Shown here piece by piece: positions 17,770 to 26,744 of a DNA stretch of 64,000 bases (its first letter is position 1; each line of letters starts with the position of its first letter). The position numbers and the translations under genes were made by a program. Location of the stretch: assembly GCA_934569225.1 (NCBI GenBank), contig CAKTKC010000001.1, positions 62,001-126,000 on the forward strand, given 5' to 3'. The DNA comes from an uncultured Oscillospiraceae bacterium. GTDB lineage: Bacteria > Bacillota > Clostridia > Oscillospirales > Oscillospiraceae. The notes under the pieces are model-generated. The model was not told the origin of the DNA, ran no database searches, and saw only the letters and a program-made list of their open reading frames with translations.

Positions 17770-18494
17770 AAAATCTCCTCCTTCTTCATGACGGGGCCGT
17801 CCTTGCAGATGCGCTTGTAGCCCGTGAGGGTCTTGCAGGAGCAGCCCATGCAGGCGCCGAAGCCGCAGCCCATCCGTTCCTCAAAGCTCATCTGGCCGGA
17901 GGTGCGGGTGGCTTTGTACACCGCCTTGAGCATCGGCTCAGGGCCGCAGGTGTAGAAATAGGAATAATTAAGATCGTTCAGCGGCGTGGTGGCGAAGCCC
18001 TTGACGCCATAGCTTCCGTCGGCGGTGGCGACGATCACCCGGCACCCAAGCGCCCGGAATTCCGCTTCGTAAAATACTTCCGATTGGGTGTTGAAGCCCA
18101 GGATCACCGTCACCTGTTTGCCCATGGCAAGCAGCCGTTTAGCAAGGTGGTACAGCGGCGGGACACCCACACCGCCGCCTAAGAGGACGGGGCTGTCCCC
18201 GGCAGGGGCAAGGTCGTAGCCGTTGCCCAGACCGGTCAAAATGTCCAGCTTCTCCCCGGAAGCCATCCGGGAGAGGATTTCCGTACCCTTGCCCACCACC
18301 TTGTAGACGATGGTGAGGGTGCTGCCGTCATAGCCGCATACGGAGATGGGGCGGCGGAGGAACTTCCCTGTGATTTGAATGTTGACAAACTGCCCCGGCG
18401 CGGTGATGGCGGAGGTGTCGCCGGAAAGCACCATTTTGTAGACGCAGTCCGTCAGGGGGGCATTGGATAGGATCGTGAAAATGCTCTGTTTCAT
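17757..18494 (-). CDS. pyrK: dihydroorotate dehydrogenase electron transfer subunit
   Basis: 245 residues. An FAD-binding ferredoxin-reductase-like part comes first (RRPISVCGYDG, then nucleotide motif LLGGGVGVPPLY). A C-terminal [2Fe-2S] site is formed by cysteines in GCGFGACMGCSC and the later ICKDGP. It passes electrons from PyrD to NAD. AAGGAG stands 5 nt before ATG 18494. It sits between carB and pyrD in the pyr operon. Confidence 0.95.
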   Translation of the reverse strand: MKQSIFTILSNAPLTDCVYKMVLSGDTSAITAPGQFVNIQITGKFLRRPISVCGYDGSTLTIVYKVVGKGTEILSRMASGEKLDILTGLGNGYDLAPAGDSPVLLGGGVGVPPLYHLAKRLLAMGKQVTVILGFNTQSEVFYEAEFRALGCRVIVATADGSYGVKGFATTPLNDLNYSYFYTCGPEPMLKAVYKATRTSGQMSFEERMGCGFGACMGCSCKTLTGYKRICKDGPVMKKEEILWEA

Positions 18495-18524
18495 GGTCGC
18501 TCCTTCCGGGAATTGGGTTGCACG

Positions 18525-21500
18525 TCAAGCATCTATCGTGGAGATGGTCAGCGTGGTTTCTTCCAGCACATCCAGCAGAACCCGGATGGTGTCCAGCGCC
18601 GTGAACAGCGTCACATTGTGCTCCGTGGCGATCCGGCGGATCTTCGTGCCGTCCCGGCCGCTGGAGCCGGGGTCGCGGGTGTTGATGACGTAGGCAATGT
18701 GTCCCTGACGCAGGGCGTTGGGGATTTCGTCGCTTCCGTCGCTGATCTTGCCCAGAACATGGGTGCGGATGCCGTTTTCCTTCAGGAACATGGCGGTGCC
18801 GACGGTGGCCTCGATGTTGAAGCCCAGACGGTAGAACCGGCGGATCAGGGGCAGCGCTTCCTCCTTGTCCCGGTCGGCGATGGTGACGAGCACGGTGCCG
18901 TAGTTTTGCAGCTTCATGCCGGAGGCCTGCAGCGCCTTATACAGGGCGCGGGTCATGGTGCGGTCATAGCCGATGGCCTCGCCGGTGGACTTCATTTCGG
19001 GCGTCAGATAGGCGTCCAGACCGCGGATTTTGTTGAAGGAGAATACCGGCGCTTTGACGTACCAGCGCTCCTTTTCGGCGGGGTAGATGTCGAAGAAGCC
19101 CTGCTCCTTCAGACTCAGCCCCAGAATCACGTCGGTGGCGATGTCCGCCAGGCTGTAGCCCGTGGCCTTGCTCAGGAAGGGCACCGTGCGGGAGGAACGG
19201 GGGTTGACCTCGATGACGGACACGTTGTCCTCGGGGTCCACAATGAACTGCACGTTGAACAGGCCAATGATGCCGATGCCCAGACCCAGCTTCTTGGCGT
19301 ATTGCAGGATAATGCCCTTGACCTTGTCGGAGATGGAGAAGGAGGGGTAGACGGAGATGGAGTCGCCGGAGTGGACGCCGGTGCGTTCCACCAGCTCCAT
19401 AATGCCGGGGACGAACACGTCCCGTCCATCGCAGATGGCGTCGATCTCCACTTCCCGACCCTGAATGTATTTGTCCACCAGAACGGGCTTGTCCTCGTCG
19501 ATCTCCACGGCGCTTTTCAGGTAGCGGCGCAGCTGGCTCTCGTTCGCCACGATCTGCATGGCGCGGCCGCCCAGCACGAAGCTGGGACGCACCAGCACGG
19601 GGTAGCCGATCTCGTTTGCCGCCGCGAGACCGTCCTCAATTTTGGTGACGGCTCTGCCCTTGGGCTGAGGGATGTCCAGCTCTTTCAGGAGCTTTTCAAA
19701 GGCGTCCCGGTTTTCGGCTCTGTCGATGGCCTCGCAGCCGGTGCCGATGATCTTCACACCCCGGTCATGGAGGGGCTGGGCCAGATTGATGGCGGTCTGA
19801 CCGCCCAGAGACGCGATCACGCCGTCGGGCTTTTCGAAGTCGATGATGTTCATCACATCCTCGGGGGTCAGAGGCTCAAAATACAGCTTGTCGGCGGTGG
19901 TGTAGTCGGTGGAGACGGTCTCGGGGTTGTTGTTGATGATGATGGCCTCGTAGCCCGCCTTTTTGATGGTCATAACAGCGTGGACGGTGGAGTAGTCGAA
20001 TTCCACGCCCTGACCGATGCGGATGGGGCCTGCGCCCAGCACCACGATCTTCTTTTTGTTCGTCAGCCGGGAGACATTCCCGCCGGTGTAGGAGGAATAG
20101 AAGTAGGGGATATACGCGCCGGTGTGGCAGGTGTCCACCATGCGGAAAGCCGGGAACATACCGTGTTCTCTGCGGAAGTTGGACACGTCGATCTCGGAGC
20201 ATTTCCAGAGTCTGCCAACGTAGCGGTCGCTGAAGCCCATCTTCTTGGCATCCAGAAGGGCTTCCGGCTCCCGGACATGAAGCTTCAGATATTCTTCCAT
20301 ATCCACGATCCGCTTGATGGCGTTCAGGAAATACACGTCGATGGCGGTAATTTCGTGAATCTGCTCCACGGTGACGCCCCGGTAGATGATTTCCGCGATG
20401 GCAAAAATGTTGTCGGAGCGGAACACGCTGATGTAGTCCAGCAGCTCCTCCGTGGTCATGTCGTCGAATTTGTGGTGGTAAATGTGGTTCGCACCAACCT
20501 CCAGAGAGCGGATGCCCTTGAGCAGGGATTCCTCCAGATTGGAGCCGATGCCCATGACCTCGCCGGTGGCCATCATCTGGGTGCCCAGAATGTTGATGGC
20601 GGAGGTGAACTTGTCGAAGGGGAACCGGGGCAGCTTGGTGATGACATAGTCCAGCTTCGGCTCAAAGGCGGCGTTGGTGTTGGCGATCTTGATGTCCTCC
20701 AGTGCCATGCCCACGGCGATTTTCGCCGTGACCCGGGCAATGGGATAGCCGGAAGCCTTGGAGGCCAGGGCGGAGGAACGGGAGACCCGGGGGTTGACCT
20801 CAATGAGGTAGTATTTGGAGGAATTGGGGTCGAGGGCAAACTGGACGTTGCAGCCGCCCTCCACCTTCAGCGCCCGGATGATCTTGATGGCGGAGTCGTT
20901 GAGCATCTTCATGTCGTGGTCGCTGAGGGTCATAATGGGGGCGACCACCATGCTGTCGCCGGTGTGAACGCCTACGGGGTCGATGTTTTCCATGCCGCAG
21001 ATGGTGATAGCGTGGTCATTGGAATCCCGCATGACCTCGAATTCGATCTCCTTGTAGCCCTTGACGGACTTCTCCACCAGAACCTGATGAACAGGGGAGA
21101 GGGCAAAGGCGTTGAGGCCGATCTCCACCAACTCGTCTTCATTGTAGGCAAAGCCGCCGCCGGTGCCGCCCAGGGTAAAGGCGGGGCGGAGCACCACGGG
21201 GTAGCCGATGCGTTTTGCAGCCTCCTTGGCTTCCTCCAGAGAGTAGGAAATTTCGGAGGGGATGACCGGCTCGCCGATGGACTGGCACAGTTCCTTGAAA
21301 AGCTCCCGATCCTCGGCGCGCTCGATGGACTCGCTGGAGGTGCCCAGCAGCCTGACCCGGCATTCCCGGAGAATGCCCTTCTTTTCCAACTGCATGGCCA
21401 GATTCAGACCCGTCTGACCGCCGATGCCGGGGATGATGGCGTCGGGACGCTCGTAGCGGATGATCTTGGCGATATATTCCAGAGTCAGCGGCTCCATGTA

Positions 21501-21692
21501 AACTTTGTCGGCGATGATGGTGTCGGTCATGATGGTGGCGGGGTTGGAGTTGCACAGCACCACCTCGTAGCCCTCTTCCTTCAGGGCAAGACAGGCCTGG
21601 GTGCCGGCGTAGTCGAACTCCGCTGCCTGGCCGATGACGATGGGGCCGGAGCCAATGATGAGAATTTTCTTGATGTCGGTTCTTTTTGCCAT
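18525..21692 (-). CDS. carB: carbamoyl phosphate synthase, large subunit
   Basis: 1055 residues, close to the usual ~1070. Two homologous ATP-grasp halves are visible (ILIIGSGPIVIGQAAEFDYA at the start and VVLGAGPIRIGQGVEFDYS near 555), followed by a C-terminal MGS-like regulatory domain. It makes carbamoyl phosphate from bicarbonate, ATP and ammonia, and normally receives ammonia from the glutaminase subunit CarA. carA is not next to it or elsewhere in the window, which is unusual for a pyr operon. GAGGAG precedes ATG 21692. The long open frame on the opposite strand is a GC-bias shadow. Confidence 0.97.
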   Translation of the reverse strand: MAKRTDIKKILIIGSGPIVIGQAAEFDYAGTQACLALKEEGYEVVLCNSNPATIMTDTIIADKVYMEPLTLEYIAKIIRYERPDAIIPGIGGQTGLNLAMQLEKKGILRECRVRLLGTSSESIERAEDRELFKELCQSIGEPVIPSEISYSLEEAKEAAKRIGYPVVLRPAFTLGGTGGGFAYNEDELVEIGLNAFALSPVHQVLVEKSVKGYKEIEFEVMRDSNDHAITICGMENIDPVGVHTGDSMVVAPIMTLSDHDMKMLNDSAIKIIRALKVEGGCNVQFALDPNSSKYYLIEVNPRVSRSSALASKASGYPIARVTAKIAVGMALEDIKIANTNAAFEPKLDYVITKLPRFPFDKFTSAINILGTQMMATGEVMGIGSNLEESLLKGIRSLEVGANHIYHHKFDDMTTEELLDYISVFRSDNIFAIAEIIYRGVTVEQIHEITAIDVYFLNAIKRIVDMEEYLKLHVREPEALLDAKKMGFSDRYVGRLWKCSEIDVSNFRREHGMFPAFRMVDTCHTGAYIPYFYSSYTGGNVSRLTNKKKIVVLGAGPIRIGQGVEFDYSTVHAVMTIKKAGYEAIIINNNPETVSTDYTTADKLYFEPLTPEDVMNIIDFEKPDGVIASLGGQTAINLAQPLHDRGVKIIGTGCEAIDRAENRDAFEKLLKELDIPQPKGRAVTKIEDGLAAANEIGYPVLVRPSFVLGGRAMQIVANESQLRRYLKSAVEIDEDKPVLVDKYIQGREVEIDAICDGRDVFVPGIMELVERTGVHSGDSISVYPSFSISDKVKGIILQYAKKLGLGIGIIGLFNVQFIVDPEDNVSVIEVNPRSSRTVPFLSKATGYSLADIATDVILGLSLKEQGFFDIYPAEKERWYVKAPVFSFNKIRGLDAYLTPEMKSTGEAIGYDRTMTRALYKALQASGMKLQNYGTVLVTIADRDKEEALPLIRRFYRLGFNIEATVGTAMFLKENGIRTHVLGKISDGSDEIPNALRQGHIAYVINTRDPGSSGRDGTKIRRIATEHNVTLFTALDTIRVLLDVLEETTLTISTIDA

Positions 21693-21708
21693 GGTGTTTC
21701 TCCTCTCG

Positions 21709-22938
21709 TTATGTATGGGTTTCCGGAGCGGCGTATGCCAGCTTTCCGTCGCAGACGGTGGCGATACATTTTCCGTTGACCTGCCAGCCCGCGAAGGGCG
21801 TGGCTCTGCCTTTGGAAAGAAAGTCCTCCGGGTCGATGGGGTATGCGGCGTTCAAGTCCCAGATGCTGTAGTCCGTTCCCAGAGGAAGACCGAAGCGTCT
21901 GCGGGGATTGACGCACAGAAGCTCCAATAGTTTGTTCAGGCTTAGAATGCCCGGTTTTACCAGATAGGTATACAAAATCGGAAAAGCGGTCTCAATGCCC
22001 ACGATGCCGAAGGCGCTTTTTTCCAGCCCCCGGGATTTTTCCTCGGCGGAGTGGGGGGCGTGGTCGGTGGCGATCATGTCGATGGTGCCGTCCAGAATTC
22101 CCTGAATCAGGGCTTCCCGGTCTTCTTTTCCCCGGAGGGGCGGGTTCATTTTGAAGCGGCCGTCCTCCTGCAAGGCGCTGTCGTCCATCACCAGATAGTG
22201 GGGGCCGGTCTCGCAGGTCACGTCCAGCCCCTCGGCTTTGGCCTTGCGGATGAGCGACACGCTTTCTTTGGCGGAGACGTGGCAGACGTGGTAGGCGCAG
22301 CCGGTCTCCTTCACCAGCTCCAGATCCCGGGCAATCTGCCCCCATTCGCTTTCGGAGCAGATGCCCCGGTGACCGTGGGATTTGGCGTAGTCGCCGTCGT
22401 GGATGTACCCGCCCCGCAAGAGTGAGTTGACCTCACAGTGGGCGACAATGGGTTTCCCCAGGGCTTTGGCGCGAAGCATGGCCTGGCGCATCATGTCGTC
22501 ACTCTGCACGCCCCGGCCGTCGTCGGAAAATCCCACCACGCCCGGCGCCATGCCCTCCAGGTCGGAAAGCACCCCGCCCTGTTCGCCCACGGTGATAGCG
22601 CCATAGGGATAGACATGGATGCAGGCGGTTTCCTCAATGAGGCGGCGCTGAACCTCCAGATTCTCCACGCTGTCCGGCACCGGGTTCAGGTTGGGCATGG
22701 TGCAGACCGCGGTATAGCCGCCCCGGGCGGCCGCCCGGCTGCCTGTGGCGATGGTCTCCTTATAAGAAAAACCCGGCTCTCTGAAATGCACATGCACATC
22801 ACAAAAGCCGGGAAAAACAACATATTCAGAAGAATCAAACCCGGAAAGACCGGGGGCGGAAAGGGAGGAACAAACCCCTTCGGAAAATACGGATCCCAAA
22901 GAAGCAGCGTAAACCTTGGCCTTCGTCATATCTGTCAT
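21709..22938 (-). CDS. pyrC: dihydroorotase
   Basis: 409 residues. The amidohydrolase metal motif DVHVHFREPG is followed by GGYTAVCTMPNLNP, a later HVSAKES, and IATDHAPHSAEEK with the catalytic aspartate. It cyclises carbamoyl-aspartate to dihydroorotate. ATG 22938 is chosen for the AAAGGAG 6-9 nt upstream. It is the first gene of the operon, directly behind the leader terminator. Confidence 0.95.
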   Translation of the reverse strand: MTDMTKAKVYAASLGSVFSEGVCSSLSAPGLSGFDSSEYVVFPGFCDVHVHFREPGFSYKETIATGSRAAARGGYTAVCTMPNLNPVPDSVENLEVQRRLIEETACIHVYPYGAITVGEQGGVLSDLEGMAPGVVGFSDDGRGVQSDDMMRQAMLRAKALGKPIVAHCEVNSLLRGGYIHDGDYAKSHGHRGICSESEWGQIARDLELVKETGCAYHVCHVSAKESVSLIRKAKAEGLDVTCETGPHYLVMDDSALQEDGRFKMNPPLRGKEDREALIQGILDGTIDMIATDHAPHSAEEKSRGLEKSAFGIVGIETAFPILYTYLVKPGILSLNKLLELLCVNPRRRFGLPLGTDYSIWDLNAAYPIDPEDFLSKGRATPFAGWQVNGKCIATVCDGKLAYAAPETHT

Positions 22939-22954
22939 GCTGATCTCCTTTCTG

Positions 22955-22991
22955 AAAAAAACGCCCTGCCGGAAAAGCGGCAAGACGGGCG
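22955..22991 (-). terminator. leader terminator / attenuator of the pyr operon
   Basis: Minus strand: CGCCC-GTCT-TGCCG, loop, CGGCA-GGGCG, then seven T, ending only 16 nt before pyrC and followed at once by its ribosome site. AGCGGC a little upstream can pair with GCCGCT of the left arm, giving an alternative antiterminator. No PyrR-binding consensus is evident to me and no pyrR gene is in the window. Confidence 0.75.
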
Positions 22992-23018
22992 GGATGAGCC
23001 GCTGAACTTATCTGTTAG

Positions 23019-23047
23019 ATTATAGCATGGGCGGCGATGGTTGTCAA
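23019..23047 (-). promoter_or_regulatory. consensus promoter of the pyr operon
   Basis: TTGACA (23047-23042), 17 bp, TATAAT (23024-23019) on the minus strand, giving a leader of about 75 nt before pyrC. Confidence 0.9.
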
Positions 23048-23069
23048 TTGGGAAAAATGGACATGGATG

Positions 23070-23265
23070 CACCCAAAAGCGGCGGGGCTTTTGGGCATAG
23101 GGGTGCGGTTCTGTACAGCCTTTGACGTACCGTGCGGGCACCCCTTGCCCCTCTCTCTGGGAGAGGCGGCTGAGCGAAGCGAAGACGGAGAGGGTACACA
23201 GGGATGTAAAGCCATCTCAGTCACCTTTGGTGACAGCTCTCCCGGAGGGAGAGCCGAGGGAGTGT
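23070..23265. repeat. multi-hairpin intergenic repeat
   Basis: A row of short perfect hairpins: CCCAAAAG / CTTTTGGG, CCTCTC / GAGAGG, GTCACC-TTT-GGTGAC (23220-23234) and GCTCTCCC-GGA-GGGAGAGC (23236-23254). Part of the sequence matches, from memory, a repeat common between genes in gut Oscillospiraceae. No gene is seen. It lies between the pyr promoter and the YerC-like gene. Confidence 0.6.
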
Positions 23266-23273
23266 GCCCCGTT

Positions 23274-23585
23274 TTATTTTTCTCCGCCCTCCGGCAGCGT
23301 TCCCGCTTCCTTGAGCCGGTCCAGCGCCGTCCGGTAGCCGCCGCCGTAAACGAGACACCGGTTGACCCGGCTGATGGTGGCCGAGCTGGCGCCGGTGGAT
23401 TCCGAAACCTCGATATAGTTTTCGCCGCCGTCCAGCAGGCAGGCGACCCGGAACCGCTGGGACATGGCCTGCAATTCCTTGATGGTGGCCACGTCCTCAA
23501 AAAACAGACGGCAGTCCTCCACCGTTTGCAGGGACAGTATGGCCTCGAAAAACAGATCCTCACCGGGATGCCGAACAATACCCAT
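23274..23585 (-). CDS. YerC/YecD-type TrpR-related transcriptional regulator
   Basis: 103 residues. An all-helical TrpR-like fold is suggested by LFFEDVATIKELQAMSQRFRVACLL followed by the helix-turn-helix-like EVSESTGASSATISRVNRCL. Members bind DNA; their targets in Clostridia are not established. ATG 23585 with AAAGGAAT upstream is preferred over a start 15 codons earlier. Upstream, a tandem GGTAAAGT repeat overlaps the likely -10 and could be its own operator. Confidence 0.85.
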   Translation of the reverse strand: MGIVRHPGEDLFFEAILSLQTVEDCRLFFEDVATIKELQAMSQRFRVACLLDGGENYIEVSESTGASSATISRVNRCLVYGGGYRTALDRLKEAGTLPEGGEK

Positions 23586-23762
23586 AACACGGATTCCTTT
23601 CTTCTGGGGTGCTTTCCTATACTTTACCACTTTACCATATTGAATACAAGTCCCTTTTGGAGTTTTTCGCAGGAAATACGGGAAAGGAACGGACGGTTTT
23701 TGTGCGTTCCTCTGAAAAAGACAAATGTCCCTGCGTGAGGTACTTTTTTCAGCACCAAACGC

Positions 23763-23791
23763 TTGACTTGCGCCGCCTGGGGTGCTAGAAT
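23763..23791 (+). promoter_or_regulatory. promoter of ilvE
   Basis: TTGACT (23763-23768), 17 bp, TAGAAT (23786-23791), 33 bp before the start codon. Confidence 0.75.
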
Positions 23792-23824
23792 TGGAAAAAT
23801 AAAAATCTCCGAGAGGTGTTTACA

Positions 23825-24838
23825 ATGGAAAGAAAAGATATTGACTGGGGCAATCTGGGATTTGGCTACGTCCAGACCGACATGCGCTACGTCTCCAATT
23901 TCCGGGACGGCCAGTGGGACGACGGCTGTCTGACCGATCAGGCCACCATCACCATGAGCGAGTGCGCCTGCGTTCTGCAATACGCCCAGACCTGTTTTGA
24001 GGGGCTGAAAGCCTACACCACCGAGGACGGCCACATCGTCTGCTTCCGCCCTGACCTGAACGCCCAGCGGATGGCCAGCTCCTGCCGCCGCCTGAAAATG
24101 CCCGTGTTCCCCGAAGACCGGTTCGTCCAGGCCGTGGTGGAGACCGTCCGCGCCAACTCCCAGTGGGTGCCGCCCTACGGCTCCGGCGCGACGCTGTACG
24201 TCCGGCCGTTCATGTTCGGCAGCAACGCCGTCATCGGCGTCAAGCCCGCGACGGAGTATCAGTTCCGGGTGTTCGTCACCCCTGTCGGCCCCTATTTCAA
24301 GGGCGGCATCAAGCCCCTGAAGCTGCGCATCTCTGATCTTGACCGGGCAGCGCCAAAGGGTACCGGCGACGTCAAGGCGGGCTTAAACTACGCCATGAGC
24401 CTTTACAACATTGTGGACGCCCACGAGAAGGGCTACGACGAAAACGTCTACGTGGATTCCGCCACCCGCACCCACATCGAGGAAACCGGCGGCGCCAACC
24501 TGATCTTCGTTACCAAAGACGGCAAGCTGGTCACCCCCAAGTCCGGCACGATCCTTCCCTCCATCACCCGGCGCAGTCTGATACAGGTGGCGAAGGATTA
24601 TCTCGGCATGGAGGTGGAGGAGCGCCCTGTGGAGTTGGCGGAGATCGGCGAATTTGCCGAGTGCGGCCTGTGCGGCACGGCGGCGGTCATCTCTCCTGTG
24701 GGCACCATCGTGGATCACGGCAAGGAAATTCACTACGTGGGCATGGGCCCCACCATCCAGAAGCTCTATGACACCCTCACCGGCATCCAGATGGGTCGTC
24801 TGGAAGCCCCCGAAGGCTGGATCCAGATCATCGAGTAA
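23825..24838 (+). CDS. ilvE: branched-chain amino acid aminotransferase
   Basis: 337 residues of fold type IV PLP enzyme. Visible are LQYAQTCFEGLKAY, LYVRPFMFGS, the PLP-lysine region GTGDVKAGLNYAMSL, EETGGANLIFV and the phosphate-cradle GLCGTAAVISPVG, matching class II IlvE (about 340-360 residues). It interconverts leucine, isoleucine and valine with their 2-oxo acids using glutamate. ATG 23825 has GAGAGG 8 nt upstream; a GTG at 23816 overlaps that site. It is a monocistronic unit with its own promoter and terminator. Confidence 0.94.
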   Translation: MERKDIDWGNLGFGYVQTDMRYVSNFRDGQWDDGCLTDQATITMSECACVLQYAQTCFEGLKAYTTEDGHIVCFRPDLNAQRMASSCRRLKMPVFPEDRFVQAVVETVRANSQWVPPYGSGATLYVRPFMFGSNAVIGVKPATEYQFRVFVTPVGPYFKGGIKPLKLRISDLDRAAPKGTGDVKAGLNYAMSLYNIVDAHEKGYDENVYVDSATRTHIEETGGANLIFVTKDGKLVTPKSGTILPSITRRSLIQVAKDYLGMEVEERPVELAEIGEFAECGLCGTAAVISPVGTIVDHGKEIHYVGMGPTIQKLYDTLTGIQMGRLEAPEGWIQIIE

Positions 24839-24850
24839 TGTACAATGTGA

Positions 24851-24881
24851 AAAAGGCAAGCCGTTTTTCGGCTTGCCTTTT
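24851..24881 (+). terminator. intrinsic terminator after ilvE
   Basis: AAAAGGCAAGCCG / CGGCTTGCCTTTT with a five-base loop and T-run; the A-run at the other side makes it usable by the convergent phosphohexomutase gene. Confidence 0.93.
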
Positions 24882-24891
24882 TTGAACGGAA

Positions 24892-26577
24892 TTACGCGAG
24901 AATAGGCTTCAAAGCGTCGGCGAGAACCTTTTCCTGTACTTCGGCTTCCGCCAGATCCTTGCCCAGGGTGGTGAAATAGGTCTTGATCTTCGGCTCGGTG
25001 CCGGAGGGACGGACGATAACCGTCGCGCCGCCTTCCAGCTTGTATGCCAGCACATTGGCGGCGGGCAGGCCGGTCTGGGCGGTGTCCTGATAGTCGGTGA
25101 TTTTGGTCACCTTGTAGCCGCCGATCTCTACAGGGGGCTTCTCCCGCAGGGAGGCCATGATACCGGCCATCTTGTCCATGCCGGACAGGCCGGGGAACTC
25201 GAAGGAATTCACCTTGTTCAGATACCGACCGTACTTGGCATAAATGGCTTCCAGCCGCGCCTTGATGGACGAGCCGATGGAGCGGTAGTAGGCCGCCATT
25301 TCGCAGATCAGCATGGAGCCGATGATGGCGTCCTTGTCCCGGACATAAGGGCCTGCAAGGTAGCCATAGGATTCCTCGAAGCCCAGAATGAAGCGATCTA
25401 CCTCCCCGGCGGCTTCCAGTCTGGCGATCTGGTCGCCGATCCACTTGAAGCCGGTGAGAACGTTGCGCATTTCCACGCCGTAATCCGCGGCCACGATGTC
25501 CGCCAGGGGGGTGGACACCAGAGACTTCACCGCCACGGGGCGCTTGGGCATGGTACCCCTCTCAATGCGGCCCTGACAGATGTAATCCAGCAGCAGCACG
25601 CCCACCTCGTTGCCGGAGACCAGTTCGTAGGAGCCGTCGGGGCAGCGGATGGCAATGCCCACCCGGTCGGCGTCGGGGTCGGTGGCCAGCATCAGATCGG
25701 CGCCGGTCTTCTCGGCCAGCTCCAGACCCAGCCGCAGCGCCTCGAAAATCTCCGGGTTGGGGTAGGGGCAGGTGGGGAAGTTGCCGTCGGGGTACTGCTG
25801 CTCGGGGACGATGGTGATGTCGTCGATGCCGATGTCGTGAAGCACCCGGGTGACCGGCACCAGACCGGAGCCGTTCAGAGGGGAGTACACCAGCTTCAGC
25901 CTGGCGGTTTTGCAGATGCCGGGACGGACGGAGCAGGCTTTGATGGCGCTGTACAGCGCCTCCTTGCAGTCCTCGCCCACGTATTCGATCAGACCCTGGG
26001 CGATGCCGTCTTCAAAGGACATCATCTTCGCACCGGTGAGAATGTCGGTTTTCTGAATTTCCGCGTATACCACGGCGGCGGCATCGTCCGTCATCTGGCA
26101 GCCGTCGGGGCCGTAGGCTTTGTAGCCGTTGTACTTGGCGGGGTTATGAGAGGCGGTGATCATGATACCGGCGTTCGCCTTGTAGTACCGGGTGGCAAAG
26201 GACAGGGCGGGGACGGGCATCAGCGCGTCGTAGATCCGCACCCGGATGCCATTGGCGGCCAGAACGCAGGCGGCATTTCTGGCAAATACGTCGGAATTGA
26301 TGCGGCTGTCATAGGAAATGGCGACCAGCTGGCTGCCGCCCTGGGTTTTGACCCAGTTCGCCAGACCCTGCGTGGCCTGCCGGACGACGTAAATGTTCAT
26401 CCGGTTGCTGCCTGCGCCCAGAATACCCCGCAGACCGGCGGTGCCGAATTTCAGCGCAACGGCGAAGCGCTCCTTGATCTCACCCTCCTGCCCCGCGATT
26501 TTCTTAAGCTCGTCGGTGAGGGCTGGATCCTCCAGATCGGCGCTCAGCCAGCGCTTGTAATCATCTATGTACATCAT
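24892..26577 (-). CDS. phosphoglucomutase / phospho-sugar mutase
   Basis: About 561 residues of the alpha-D-phosphohexomutase family. The active serine lies in TASHNPAKYNGYK, the metal loop is DPDADRVGIA, the sugar loop GFEESYG and the phosphate loop RPSGTEPK. PgcA-like enzymes of this length interconvert glucose-1-P and glucose-6-P, though mannose or ribose phosphates are possible. AAAGG precedes two consecutive ATG codons (26577 and 26574), so the exact start is uncertain by one residue. It probably links sugar import with wall and glycogen precursors. Confidence 0.92.
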   Translation of the reverse strand: MMYIDDYKRWLSADLEDPALTDELKKIAGQEGEIKERFAVALKFGTAGLRGILGAGSNRMNIYVVRQATQGLANWVKTQGGSQLVAISYDSRINSDVFARNAACVLAANGIRVRIYDALMPVPALSFATRYYKANAGIMITASHNPAKYNGYKAYGPDGCQMTDDAAAVVYAEIQKTDILTGAKMMSFEDGIAQGLIEYVGEDCKEALYSAIKACSVRPGICKTARLKLVYSPLNGSGLVPVTRVLHDIGIDDITIVPEQQYPDGNFPTCPYPNPEIFEALRLGLELAEKTGADLMLATDPDADRVGIAIRCPDGSYELVSGNEVGVLLLDYICQGRIERGTMPKRPVAVKSLVSTPLADIVAADYGVEMRNVLTGFKWIGDQIARLEAAGEVDRFILGFEESYGYLAGPYVRDKDAIIGSMLICEMAAYYRSIGSSIKARLEAIYAKYGRYLNKVNSFEFPGLSGMDKMAGIMASLREKPPVEIGGYKVTKITDYQDTAQTGLPAANVLAYKLEGGATVIVRPSGTEPKIKTYFTTLGKDLAEAEVQEKVLADALKPILA

Positions 26578-26672
26578 TATCACCTTTTCTTATGGATTTG
26601 CACGTATAATATAGTTCATCAGGCGGAAAAAGTCAATGCCGGAGTAGGGGCGGCCGCGTTATGGGAGCAAAG

Positions 26673-26707
26673 GCACGGGAGATGACGAATTTCGTCACCT
26701 CCCGTGC
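26673..26707. terminator. hairpin after the sortase gene
   Basis: GCACGGGAGATGACGA / TCGTCACCTCCCGTGC, 15 of 16 pairs, 38 bp after the sortase stop codon. There is little T-tract, so termination is less certain than the stem. Confidence 0.6.
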
Positions 26708-26744
26708 GGATTGCTCCAGGAGAACCGGGACATTGGGAGAACGG

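Noticed and set aside
18513..21779. A 1088-codon open frame on the plus strand
   Set aside because: It is antisense to carB, composed of low-complexity Gly/Val/His/Asp-rich protein with no motif or ribosome site. It is a by-product of GC-rich third positions.
22939..22983. Fifteen extra N-terminal codons for dihydroorotase
   Set aside because: They would translate the attenuator stem and T-run; the ribosome site is just before 22938.
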